The notes under the pieces: model-generated
Told to the model about the DNA's origin: nothing
What the model saw: the letters and a program-made list of their open reading frames with translations, nothing else
Database searches by the model: none
Shown here: positions 1-6,147 of the stretch, in pieces
Layout of the letters: every line of letters begins with the position of its first letter
Position numbering within the stretch: position 1 is the stretch's first letter
NCBI GenBank assembly: GCA_046757205.1
Contig: JBHHXR010000138.1
Location: 1 to 9,168, forward strand
DNA from: JBHHXR01 sp046757205
GTDB lineage: Bacteria > Pseudomonadota > Alphaproteobacteria > Rhodobacterales > Rhodobacteraceae
Direction: 5' to 3'
DNA length: 9,168 nt
Position numbers and translations under genes: made by a program

Positions 1-30
1 CGGCGCGCCGGGACCACTCCTTGGCAAGAG

Positions 31-52
31 GCCCCGGCTCGGGGGCCGGGGC
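31..52. terminator. GC-rich hairpin, possible terminator of an upstream gene
   Basis: GCCCCGGC (31-38) is perfectly complementary to GCCGGGGC (45-52) across a 6-nt loop. No T-tract follows, so this is not a classic intrinsic terminator. It could end transcription of a gene lying left of the window, or simply reflect the first repeat unit pairing with its flank. Confidence 0.25.
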
Positions 53-100
53 ATCCAGACGGGGGCCGGGGCATCACGACGGGGGCCGGGGCGGCAATGC
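41..100. repeat. 20-bp tandem repeat, three copies
   Basis: The 12-mer GGGGGCCGGGGC occurs at 41-52, 61-72 and 81-92, exactly 20 bp apart. The first two units differ at only two positions near their ends (CATCCAGAC against CATCACGAC), while the third keeps the 12-mer and then diverges. This is seen directly. Whether it has a function or is slippage in GC-rich spacer DNA cannot be told from the sequence. Confidence 0.8.
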
Positions 101-184
101 CGTGCGGCAGGTTTTCCACCCCAAATCGCCGCGGGGGGTTTATCTTTTGGCGGCGGCGTTCTATCTGCGCCCGGCAGGCCCGCG

Positions 185-202
185 GGCGGCCGGCGGGCCG
201 CC
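185..202. other. Perfect 7-bp inverted repeat
   Basis: GGCGGCC (185-191) pairs with GGCCGCC (196-202) around a GGCG loop. It lies immediately upstream of the candidate -35 at 203. It could be a protein-binding site or a terminator stem without a T-tract. No function can be assigned. Confidence 0.4.
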
Positions 203-231
203 TTGCAATGGCAGGACCCGCCGCGTAGTGT
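203..231 (+). promoter_or_regulatory. Weak candidate sigma-70-type promoter for yajC-secDF
   Basis: TTGCAA (203-208) and TAGTGT (226-231) are separated by 17 bp, matching the -35 and -10 consensus at 4/6 and 3/6 positions. Transcription would begin about 50 nt before the yajC start. In DNA this GC-rich such matches occur by chance, so this is only a candidate. Confidence 0.2.
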
Positions 232-257
232 CCGGCGGGAATTTTTTTTGGCCGGAC
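230..257. other. Inverted repeat with T8 loop in the yajC leader
   Basis: GTCCGGC (230-236) is perfectly complementary to GCCGGAC (251-257). The 14-nt loop contains eight consecutive T, which stand out in this GC-rich DNA. Because the T-run sits inside the loop and not after the stem, this does not look like an intrinsic terminator. It lies 18 nt upstream of the yajC ribosome binding site and would probably be in the 5' untranslated leader. Confidence 0.45.
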
Positions 258-288
258 GGCGGTTCCGGCGAACCGGGAAGGACGACGG

Positions 289-612
289 ATGTTCGCAACA
301 CCAGCTTTTGCGCAGGCCGCGGGGGGCGGCGGCAGTTCGCTCATCAGCTTCATGCCGATCATCCTGATCTTCGCCATCATGTATTTCCTGATGATCCGGC
401 CCCAGCAGAAGAAGGCCAAGGAGCATCGCGCCATGGTCGAGGCGGTGCGGCGCGGCGACCAGGTGATCACCCAGGGCGGGCTGATCGGCAAGGTGACCAA
501 GGTCAAGGAAGACAACGAGATCGAGGTGGAAATCGCCAAGGGCGTCAAGGTGCGGGTGGTGAAGTCCACCCTGTCGACGGTGCTGAGCAAGACCGAGCCG
601 AGCGAGGGCTGA
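289..612 (+). CDS. yajC: Preprotein translocase subunit YajC
   Basis: This 107-residue protein has the size and layout of YajC, the small single-pass partner of SecD and SecF in the inner membrane. Residues 1-17 are a short Ala/Gly-rich start, residues about 18-36 form one hydrophobic segment, and the family's RPQQKK motif follows at 37-42. The rest is a basic/acidic cytoplasmic domain with the typical GDQVITQGGLIGKV stretch (56-69). The ATG is preceded by a strong ribosome binding site, GGGAAGGA at 275-282, 6 nt away. secD follows after 44 nt on the same strand, the conserved bacterial order, so co-transcription is likely. Family assignment is firm. The precise role of YajC is less well understood than that of SecDF. 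Confidence 0.96.
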   Translation: MFATPAFAQAAGGGGSSLISFMPIILIFAIMYFLMIRPQQKKAKEHRAMVEAVRRGDQVITQGGLIGKVTKVKEDNEIEVEIAKGVKVRVVKSTLSTVLSKTEPSEG

Positions 613-656
613 CGGCGCGGTACGGGGCCGGAAAAGAGCGGATTCGGAACGTATAG

Positions 657-2294
657 ATGCTGGATTTTCCGATTTGGAAGAAGGCCCTGATCTGGGGCAT
701 CTGTCTTCTCGGCGTGCTGGCGGCGGCGCCGAACGCCAACTACACGACCGTCGAGAGCGCCAACGACGCGCGGGCGGCGGCCGAAGCCGGGCAGGTACTG
801 AGCGCCGAACAGCAGGCGGCGCTGGAGGCATGGCCGTCCTGGGCGCCTTCCTCGCTGGTCAATCTCGGGCTCGATCTGCGCGGCGGCGCGCACCTGCTGG
901 TCGAGGTTCAGGTCAGGGACGTCTACGCCGCGCGCATGGAGGCGATGTGGCCCGACGTGCGCGACGCGCTGAAGGAAATCCGCGACAAGGTCGGCACCAT
1001 CCGCCGCGTCGCCGACGGGCCGGAGGATGTGCTGAGGGTGCGCATCGGCAACCCGGAGGCCATGCCGGAGGCCTTGCAGGCGGTGCGCGGCCTGTCGCGG
1101 CAGGTGATCTCGCTCACCGGTGTCGGGCAGCGCGACATCGACGTCACCAACGACGGCGACACGATCGTGGTGACGCTGTCGGAGGCCGAGCGGACCGCCA
1201 CCGACGAACGCACCATGCAGCAGTCGCTGGAAATCATCCGCCGAAGGGTCGACGAGGCCGGCACCCGCGAGCCGACCATCCAGCGCCAGGGCAAGGACCG
1301 CATCCTGGTGCAGGTGCCGGGCATCGGCTCGGCCGAGGAATTGTTCATCGAAACGGTGGTGCGCGAGACCGGCAATCCCGACGAGCGCCCGGGACCGGGC
1401 AATATCGTGCTGCCCAGCCTTGACGAAGAGGGCGTCTATTTCGTGTTGCGGCGCCGCACCGTGGTGACCGGCGACGAGCTGATCGACGCCCAGCCCTCGT
1501 TCGACCAGAACGGCCAGCCTGCGGTCAGTTTCCGGTTCAACCCGTCGGGCGGGCGCAAGTTCGGCGTCTACACCGCCGATCATGTGGGCGACCGTTTCGC
1601 CATCGTCCTGGACGACGAGGTGGTGTCGGCGCCGCGCATTATCTCTCATATCCCCGGCGGCTCGGGACAGATCACCGGCCGCTTCACGGTCGAGGAAAGC
1701 ACGCGGCTGGCGATCCTGCTGCGCGCCGGCGCCCTGCCTGCCGACATTTCGGTGCTGGAGCAGCGCACCATCGGGCCGGAGCTGGGGCAGGACAGCATCG
1801 ACTCCGGGCGCATCGCGTCCGTGATCGCCTTCATCGCGGTGCTGATCTACATGATATTGTCCTACGGACGCTTCGGCATCTACGCCAATATCGCGCTTCT
1901 GTTCAACGTGGCGCTGATCTTCGGTATCCTCAGCGTCTGGGGCGCGACGCTGACGCTGCCCGGCATCGCCGGGATCATCCTGACCATCGGCATGGCGGTG
2001 GACGCCAACGTGCTGATCTTCGAGCGTATCCGCGAGGAATTGCGCACCGCGCGCGGCCCGGCGCGCGCCATCGAACGGGGCTATGAAAAGGCTCTGTCGG
2101 CGATCATCGACGCCAACATCACCACGCTGATCGCGGCGGCGATCCTCTATGCGGTAGGGTCCGGTCCGGTTCGGGGGTTCGCGGTGACGCTGGGGATCGG
2201 CATCCTGACCTCGGTGTTCACGGCGATCTTCGTCACCCGGCTGCTGATCTCGGGCTGGCTGGCGCGGCGGCGGCCGAAAACCATAACCGTGTGA
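657..2294 (+). CDS. secD: Protein translocase subunit SecD
   Basis: SecD is the large half of the SecDF complex, which uses the proton-motive force to help pull exported proteins through SecYEG from the periplasmic side. The 545-residue product starts with a membrane segment (about 8-24), then a large periplasmic part beginning with the hallmark LGLDLRGG (70-77). The C-terminal RND-like membrane block spans about 385-535 and contains PGIAGIILTIGMAVDANVL (435-453), followed by FERIREE (455-461). Length is normal for alphaproteobacteria. One oddity: after PGIGSAEEL (221-229) the protein runs directly into FIETVVRETGNPD, whereas SecD proteins normally carry a conserved LG-x-TA-x-L-x-F segment here, so about 11 residues appear missing in frame. 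The ribosome binding site before ATG 657 is weak. secF starts 13 nt after the stop. Confidence 0.97.
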   Translation: MLDFPIWKKALIWGICLLGVLAAAPNANYTTVESANDARAAAEAGQVLSAEQQAALEAWPSWAPSSLVNLGLDLRGGAHLLVEVQVRDVYAARMEAMWPDVRDALKEIRDKVGTIRRVADGPEDVLRVRIGNPEAMPEALQAVRGLSRQVISLTGVGQRDIDVTNDGDTIVVTLSEAERTATDERTMQQSLEIIRRRVDEAGTREPTIQRQGKDRILVQVPGIGSAEELFIETVVRETGNPDERPGPGNIVLPSLDEEGVYFVLRRRTVVTGDELIDAQPSFDQNGQPAVSFRFNPSGGRKFGVYTADHVGDRFAIVLDDEVVSAPRIISHIPGGSGQITGRFTVEESTRLAILLRAGALPADISVLEQRTIGPELGQDSIDSGRIASVIAFIAVLIYMILSYGRFGIYANIALLFNVALIFGILSVWGATLTLPGIAGIILTIGMAVDANVLIFERIREELRTARGPARAIERGYEKALSAIIDANITTLIAAAILYAVGSGPVRGFAVTLGIGILTSVFTAIFVTRLLISGWLARRRPKTITV

Positions 2295-2307
2295 AGGGAA
2301 GCGCGCG

Positions 2308-3285
2308 ATGCGGCTGAGACTGGTTCCCGAAAAGACATCGATCCCGTTCATGAAGTACGGGCGGACGACGACGATCGGCTCTGGCGCGGTGTGCCTGTTA
2401 TCGCTGGTGCTGCTGGTGGTGCTTGGCCTCAACTTCGGCATCGATTTCCGCGGCGGCACGATGATCATGGCGGCGACCGAAGCGCCGGTGCCGGTGGGCG
2501 AGTACCGCGACCGTCTGGGCGCGCTGGACATCGGCGACGTTTCGGTGACGGAGATTTCGGACCCGGCGGCGGACCTGACGGGGGCGGCGAAGAACACGGT
2601 GATGATCCGCATCGAGCAGCAGGGCGACGATCCGGCGATCCAGAACGACACCATCGTGGCCGTGAAGGATGCGCTGAGCGCGGCGATCCCGGGGGTTACC
2701 TTCCTGTCCACCGAGAGCGTCGGCGGCAAGGTCTCGGGCGAATTGGTGCAGGCCGGGATCCTGGCCGTGGTGCTGGCCGTGGGCGCCGTGCTGTTCTACA
2801 TCTGGCTGCGCTTCGAATGGCAGTTCGCGGTCGGCGCGGTGGCGGCGCTGGTGCACGACGTGACGCTGACCATGGGGATTTTCGCGGTGACGCAGATCGA
2901 GTTCAACCTGTCGATCATCGCCGCCATCCTGACCATCGTGGGCTATTCGCTGAATGACACGGTGGTGGTGTTCGACCGTGTGCGGGAAAACCTGCGGCGC
3001 TACAAGAAGACCGAACTGCGCGAGGTTCTGGATCTGTCGATCAACGAGACGCTGAGCCGGACGCTGATGACCTCGGTCACCACGCTGCTGGCGCTGATCT
3101 CGCTCTACGTGCTCGGCGGCGAGGTCATCCGCGGGTTCACGTTTGCGATGATTTTCGGCGTGATCGTCGGAACTTACTCGTCGATCTTCGTGGCCACCGT
3201 CATCCTGCTGCGCCTCGACGTGAAGCGCGACTGGTCCAAGAAGGACGGGGCAGCGGGAACCCAATTCGCCAATATCGACGCGTGA
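2308..3285 (+). CDS. secF: Protein translocase subunit SecF
   Basis: SecF pairs with SecD in the inner membrane to assist Sec-dependent export. The 325-residue protein has a first membrane segment at about 22-42 leading into the signature LNFGIDFRGGT (41-51), then a small periplasmic domain (about 52-148). Five further membrane segments lie between about 149 and 303, including GYSLNDTVVVFDRVREN (212-228), the SecF counterpart of the SecD membrane motif. The start ATG has AAGGGA (2294-2299) 8 nt upstream, and this ribosome binding site begins in the secD stop codon region. The stop overlaps the next gene's GTG by 4 nt. Length and motifs are ordinary for the family. Confidence 0.97.
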   Translation: MRLRLVPEKTSIPFMKYGRTTTIGSGAVCLLSLVLLVVLGLNFGIDFRGGTMIMAATEAPVPVGEYRDRLGALDIGDVSVTEISDPAADLTGAAKNTVMIRIEQQGDDPAIQNDTIVAVKDALSAAIPGVTFLSTESVGGKVSGELVQAGILAVVLAVGAVLFYIWLRFEWQFAVGAVAALVHDVTLTMGIFAVTQIEFNLSIIAAILTIVGYSLNDTVVVFDRVRENLRRYKKTELREVLDLSINETLSRTLMTSVTTLLALISLYVLGGEVIRGFTFAMIFGVIVGTYSSIFVATVILLRLDVKRDWSKKDGAAGTQFANIDA

Positions 3286-4034
3286 GCGGGGCGTTTCAGG
3301 CGGCGCTTGAGACCGACGGATTGATCTGGCTTTTCGCCGGGGCGACGCTGGCGGGTCTGGTGCGCGGTTTTTCCGGTTTCGGCAACGCCATGGTCTACAT
3401 GCCGGTGGCCGGCGCGGTGCTGTCGCCGGTCTGGGCGCTGACCACGATGATCGTTTTCGACATGATCGGGCCGTTGCCCAACGCGCGGGGCGCCCTGCGC
3501 GACGGGCACGGGCGCGACGTGCTGCGGCTGGGAACGGGGGCGGTGATAGCGCTGCCGGCCGGCGTCTGGGCGCTGACGCGGCTTGAGCCCGACCTGTTCC
3601 GCTGGCTGGTGTCGCTGGTGGCGCTGGGGCTGCTGGCGTTGCTGGCGACCGGATGGCGGTACCACGGAACGCTGTCGCGGCAGATGATCTACAGCATCGG
3701 CGCGCTTGGCGGGTTCCTGGCGGGTTCCACCGGCCTGGCCGGTCCGCCGGTGATCATGCTCTACATGGCCAGCCGTCACGGACCGGCGGCGATCCGGGCC
3801 AACACCCTGTTGTTCCTGTTGCTGGCCGACGTCCTGATGCTGGCGGTGTTTGGCCTGAACGGGCTGCTGGAAGCGACTCCGATCGTGATCGGGCTGATGC
3901 TCGCGCTGCCCTACACGCTTGCCAACATGGCCGGGGCGGTCATATTCGACCCGGCCAGGGAACGGGTGTACAGGATCGTAGCCTATGTGCTTGTCGCCGC
4001 TTCGGCCGTCATGGGACTGCCCTTGCTGGACTAG
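3282..4034 (+). CDS. TauE/SafE family membrane permease (sulfite exporter-like)
   Basis: This 250-residue, strongly hydrophobic protein fits the TauE/SafE family (COG0730), inner-membrane permeases linked in some members to sulfite, sulfoacetate or related anion export. About eight membrane segments can be drawn, near residues 14-34, 37-59, 81-99, 104-123, 135-155, 174-193, 200-222 and 231-249. Family motifs are GLVRGFSGFG (25-34) and its pseudo-symmetric partner GGFLAGSTGLAGPPVI (143-158). The GTG start overlaps the secF stop (GTGA, 3282-3285), so translation is probably coupled to secF. No sulfur-metabolism gene is nearby, so the substrate is unknown. The family is broad and "sulfite exporter" should be taken as a family label only. 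Confidence 0.85.
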   Translation: MSGAFQAALETDGLIWLFAGATLAGLVRGFSGFGNAMVYMPVAGAVLSPVWALTTMIVFDMIGPLPNARGALRDGHGRDVLRLGTGAVIALPAGVWALTRLEPDLFRWLVSLVALGLLALLATGWRYHGTLSRQMIYSIGALGGFLAGSTGLAGPPVIMLYMASRHGPAAIRANTLLFLLLADVLMLAVFGLNGLLEATPIVIGLMLALPYTLANMAGAVIFDPARERVYRIVAYVLVAASAVMGLPLLD

Positions 4035-4121
4035 GGGATTGCCGGTACCTCAGGGGAAGGGGACATCATTCGGCGGATGAGCTTGTTCCCGGGGGAACTG
4101 AAACCGGCATTCGGGGGTGCC

Positions 4122-4475
4122 ATGCGGACGATCGAGATAGATTACGAAGGACAGCCGCCGATAGATGCCTACGGGCCGGGGTTCGTCCGGGTGCGCGGAG
4201 AGGTCCACGAGGGCTGCGTTCTGGTCGGACCCGACGGCGCTGCGTCGTGGGCCGGGCTGGCGGATATCGCGGCGATCGCCGCCCTGGCCGGACGGGTCGA
4301 CCTGGTGTTTCTCGGCACCGGCGCGGAAATCGCGGCGCTGGACAGCAAGGCCCGGGCATCGCTTGAAAAGGCCGGGCTGGCGGTTGAAGTCATGGCGACC
4401 CCGTCGGCCTGCCGGACCTACAACGTGGTTCTCGCCGAAGGCCGGCGCGTCGCCGCCGCGCTGATCCCGGTGTGA
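4122..4475 (+). CDS. Mth938-like domain protein (DUF498/COG3737)
   Basis: This is a small soluble protein of the Mth938-like family, which also includes the mitochondrial complex I assembly factor NDUFAF3. The biochemical role in bacteria is not established. From ATG 4122 it has 118 residues. Visible family features are PPIDAYGPGFVRV near the N-terminus, the LVFLGTGAEIAAL stretch in the middle, and the closing ATPSACRTYNVVLAEGRRVAAALIPV-type segment. An in-frame ATG at 4077 would add 15 residues and has a purine-rich AGGGGAAGGGGA (4052-4063) upstream. I prefer 4122 because relatives, as I recall them, begin about there, with GGGGG at 4113-4117. Genes of this family commonly sit directly behind secF in alphaproteobacteria, and here the permease gene intervenes. 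Confidence 0.85.
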   Translation: MRTIEIDYEGQPPIDAYGPGFVRVRGEVHEGCVLVGPDGAASWAGLADIAAIAALAGRVDLVFLGTGAEIAALDSKARASLEKAGLAVEVMATPSACRTYNVVLAEGRRVAAALIPV

Positions 4476-4516
4476 ACGCGGAAGACCGGCCCCAAACCTG
4501 AAAGGGAGACCAACCG

Positions 4517-4936
4517 ATGACCGACGAAGGCGGTGTCCTCGCGACACTCGAGAGCTATGCGCGCGCTTATTGTGCAAAGAACACGGACGCGCTGATGGCG
4601 CTCTTCGACGAGACGGCGGCCGTGTCGCTGATCGGAACCGGAAATGACGAGTTGTGCGATGACCGCGAAAAGATCCGTGCCGTGTTCGAACGCAATTTCG
4701 CCGACGCGACGGCCGAGCGATTCGAATGGCACTGGCGGCATGTCACGACTGCCGGGGACGCCGCGGCGGTGGCCGCAACGCTGACCATCCATCTGGACAT
4801 CAACGGTGAAAAGCTGCGGGTTCCGGTGCGCTGGACGGTGGCGCTGGTCCGGCGCTCGAACGGCTGGAAGTGGCTGCATCGCAACGCATCCGTGGCGGCC
4901 TCGGGACAAAGCAGCGGCGCGGCGTATCCACGATGA
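4517..4936 (+). CDS. NTF2/SnoaL-like (DUF4440-type) protein
   Basis: The 139-residue product has the pattern of a cone-shaped NTF2-like alpha+beta fold. An N-terminal helix LESYARAYCAKNTDALMALF (11-30) is followed by a strand with VSLIGTG (36-42), then helix EKIRAVFERNF (51-61). Antiparallel strands rich in aromatic residues (WHWRHV 71-76; WTVALV 106-111; GWKWLHRNASV 116-126) complete it. Such proteins are cytoplasmic ligand-binding or small-molecule enzymes, and the specific function cannot be read from the sequence. A good ribosome binding site, GGGAG (4504-4508), lies 8 nt before ATG 4517. The gene follows the Mth938-like gene by 41 nt and may be the last gene of the sec cluster, since a terminator-like hairpin follows at 4968-4991. 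Confidence 0.75.
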   Translation: MTDEGGVLATLESYARAYCAKNTDALMALFDETAAVSLIGTGNDELCDDREKIRAVFERNFADATAERFEWHWRHVTTAGDAAAVAATLTIHLDINGEKLRVPVRWTVALVRRSNGWKWLHRNASVAASGQSSGAAYPR

Positions 4937-4967
4937 CGGGGCGCCGCGGCATCTTTCGCCTGGCCTG

Positions 4968-4991
4968 CACGCCGCGGCCGGCGTGAATTTT
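4968..4991 (+). terminator. Terminator-like hairpin after the NTF2-like gene
   Basis: CACGCCG (4968-4974) pairs perfectly with CGGCGTG (4979-4985) around a CGGC loop and is followed by AATTTT (4986-4991). It begins 32 nt after the NTF2-like stop codon and lies just before the sodB promoter region, which is where an intrinsic terminator would be expected. The T-tract is short, so efficiency is uncertain. Confidence 0.45.
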
Positions 4992-5004
4992 CCGCTGCTT
5001 GCTC

Positions 5005-5032
5005 TTTTTTCCCGACAGGGAAACACTATAGT
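5005..5032 (+). promoter_or_regulatory. Candidate sodB promoter with inverted repeat
   Basis: TATAGT at 5027-5032 is a good -10 match, 57 nt before the sodB start. A -35 box is poor: TTTTTT (5005-5010) with a 16-bp spacer is the best placed. Inside the spacer lies a perfect inverted repeat TTTCCC-GACA-GGGAAA (5008-5023), well placed for a repressor. The leader also carries a small hairpin, GGGCC (5051-5055) with GGCCC (5059-5063). Confidence 0.35.
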
Positions 5033-5088
5033 TCCGGTTGGTACGCAAACGGGCCGGAGGCCCTTTCCCAACAACAGAGAGGTCAATG

Positions 5089-5697
5089 ATGGGTTTCGAA
5101 CTTCCTGATCTTCCCTACGCGCATGACGCGCTTGCCGAGGGCGGCATGTCGCAGGAGACGCTAGAGTTTCACCACGACCTGCACCACAAGGCCTATGTGG
5201 ACAACGGCAACAAGCTGATCGCCGGGACCGAGTGGGAGACCTCCCCGGTCGAGGACATCATCACCGGTACCTACAAGGCAGGCTCGATTGCGCAAAGCGG
5301 GATTTTCAACAACGCCTCGCAGCACTGGAACCACTGCCAGTTCTGGGAAATGATGGGTCCGGACAGACGCGACATGCCGTCTGAACTGAAGGACCGGATC
5401 GTGGGCGCGTTCGGCTCGGTGGAACAGTTCAAGGTCGACTTCGGTGCGGCCGGGGTCAGCCAGTTCGGTTCCGGCTGGTGTTGGCTGGTGGTCGATACCG
5501 ACGGCTCGCTGAAGGTCACGAAGACCGAGAACGGCGTCAATCCGCTCTGTTTCGGGCAGACCGCGCTTCTGGGCTGCGACGTGTGGGAGCACGCCTACTA
5601 CATCGATTTCCGCAATCGTCGCCCGGGGTACATATCGAACTTTCTGGACAACCTGGTGAACTGGGAAAACGTCGCGGAACGACTGGCGAATGCGTGA
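5089..5697 (+). CDS. sodB: Superoxide dismutase, Fe type
   Basis: SodB converts superoxide to oxygen and hydrogen peroxide in the cytoplasm. The 202-residue protein covers the whole Fe/Mn-SOD family. The four metal ligands, by correspondence with E. coli SodB, are His28 (FHHDLHH), His82 (NNASQHWNH), Asp164 and His168 (DVWEHAYYIDF). Gln78 lies in the NNASQ stretch, where Fe enzymes carry their second-shell glutamine. The Mn-type Gln position corresponds to Gly149, so an iron enzyme is favoured, though metal-flexible (cambialistic) behaviour is possible. ATG 5089 is chosen because GAGAGG (5077-5082) lies 6 nt upstream and it gives the family N-terminus (M-GFELPDLPYAHDAL). ATG 5086 is too close to the ribosome binding site, and an in-frame GTG at 5038 would add 17 unrelated residues. 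The gene appears to be its own transcription unit. Confidence 0.96.
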   Translation: MGFELPDLPYAHDALAEGGMSQETLEFHHDLHHKAYVDNGNKLIAGTEWETSPVEDIITGTYKAGSIAQSGIFNNASQHWNHCQFWEMMGPDRRDMPSELKDRIVGAFGSVEQFKVDFGAAGVSQFGSGWCWLVVDTDGSLKVTKTENGVNPLCFGQTALLGCDVWEHAYYIDFRNRRPGYISNFLDNLVNWENVAERLANA

Positions 5698-6147
5698 CGC
5701 CGGTCTCTTTCGGTCCCGCCGCCGCCTCCGGCACCGGTGGTTGCCCTGACCGGCGGTTGGGCGCAGGACCGGCCTGGCGCCGAAAAGCGCCGCGCAGAAG
5801 CACGACGTGCCGGCGCGTGATGGCGCCGCCGGGGAAGGGACCGGAAGCGTTGCACGCGGCGCGGGCGGGCGCGCCGTCCGGGCCGGGGCGTCTGGCGAAG
5901 CGCCGCAATATGTCGGGGTAACCGCGCGGGGCGCCCGCGTCTCGGTTTGCAGGAGGAAAGCGAGGACGGGTAACAGCCTGTCAAGAACGCGATGACTCTT
6001 GATGGAAACCGCTGTCCGAATTGACAAGGATCGCGCCTGCCCCGAGGTGGGCGCATCGCGCCCGCCTGGGGGCGGGGCGGGCGCGATCCGGGGCTGCGCC
6101 CCGGGCTGGACGGCCGGACGGGGCGGTTCGTGGAAAGGCCATCATGC
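5698..6147. other. 450-bp intergenic region between convergent genes
   Basis: No convincing gene is present. Open frames here are products of high GC content and resemble no family I know. Visible items are a GC inverted repeat GGCGCG/CGCGCC (5858-5863 with 5870-5875), an isolated AGGAGG (5951-5956) with no gene-like frame behind it, a TTGACA (6021-6026) with no matching -10, and the strong inverted repeats at 6028-6104 described separately. No clear T-tract terminator for sodB is seen directly after its stop. Confidence 0.6.
6028..6104. terminator. Tandem and competing GC hairpins, probable bidirectional terminator region
   Basis: ATCGCGCCCGCC (6055-6066) is perfectly complementary to GGCGGGCGCGAT (6076-6087), a 12-bp stem with a 9-nt loop. 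A second stem, CCGGGGC/GCCCCGG (6088-6094 with 6098-6104), follows at once. In addition, 6028-6041 can pair with 6076-6089 over 14 bp with a single G-T wobble, which would exclude the first stem. No T-tract is present on either strand. Position between sodB and the convergent LOG-family gene favours a role in ending transcription, or a dispersed repeat element. Confidence 0.5.

Larger units (their letters stand above)
1..288. other. Non-coding leader region upstream of yajC
   Basis: No convincing gene is visible. All three forward frames stay open for long stretches only because the DNA is so GC-rich, and none gives a protein-like product. The region holds a 20-bp tandem repeat (41-100), a GC-rich hairpin (31-52), a perfect 7-bp inverted repeat (185-191 with 196-202) and another 7-bp inverted repeat whose loop contains a run of eight T (230-236 with 251-257). 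The end of the preceding gene is not recognisable inside the window. Confidence 0.6.

Noticed and set aside
41..100. Short CRISPR-like array
   Set aside because: The units are direct tandem repeats with an 8-bp variable part, with no spacers of CRISPR length and no cas genes.
21..656. Open frame of 211 codons overlapping yajC
   Set aside because: It starts at a TTG, is rich in Arg and Gly, and covers yajC in another frame. yajC has the family motifs and a strong ribosome binding site.
2398..3264. 288-codon antisense frame opposite secF
   Set aside because: His/Arg/Gln-rich translation typical of an antisense shadow. secF on the + strand is unmistakable.
5478..5921. Possible gene reading out of the end of sodB into the intergenic region
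   Set aside because: It overlaps the conserved C-terminus of sodB in a different frame and gives an Arg/Gly/Pro-rich product with no known similarity and no clear ribosome binding site.
5992..6024. Tiny open frame (MTLDGNRCPN) after an AGGAGG at 5951
   Set aside because: The ribosome-binding-like sequence is about 35 nt too far upstream, and nothing downstream on the + strand would be controlled by a leader peptide.
6021..6049. TTGACA as a -35 promoter box on the + strand
   Set aside because: No acceptable -10 at 15-19 bp, and no + strand gene follows before 6860.
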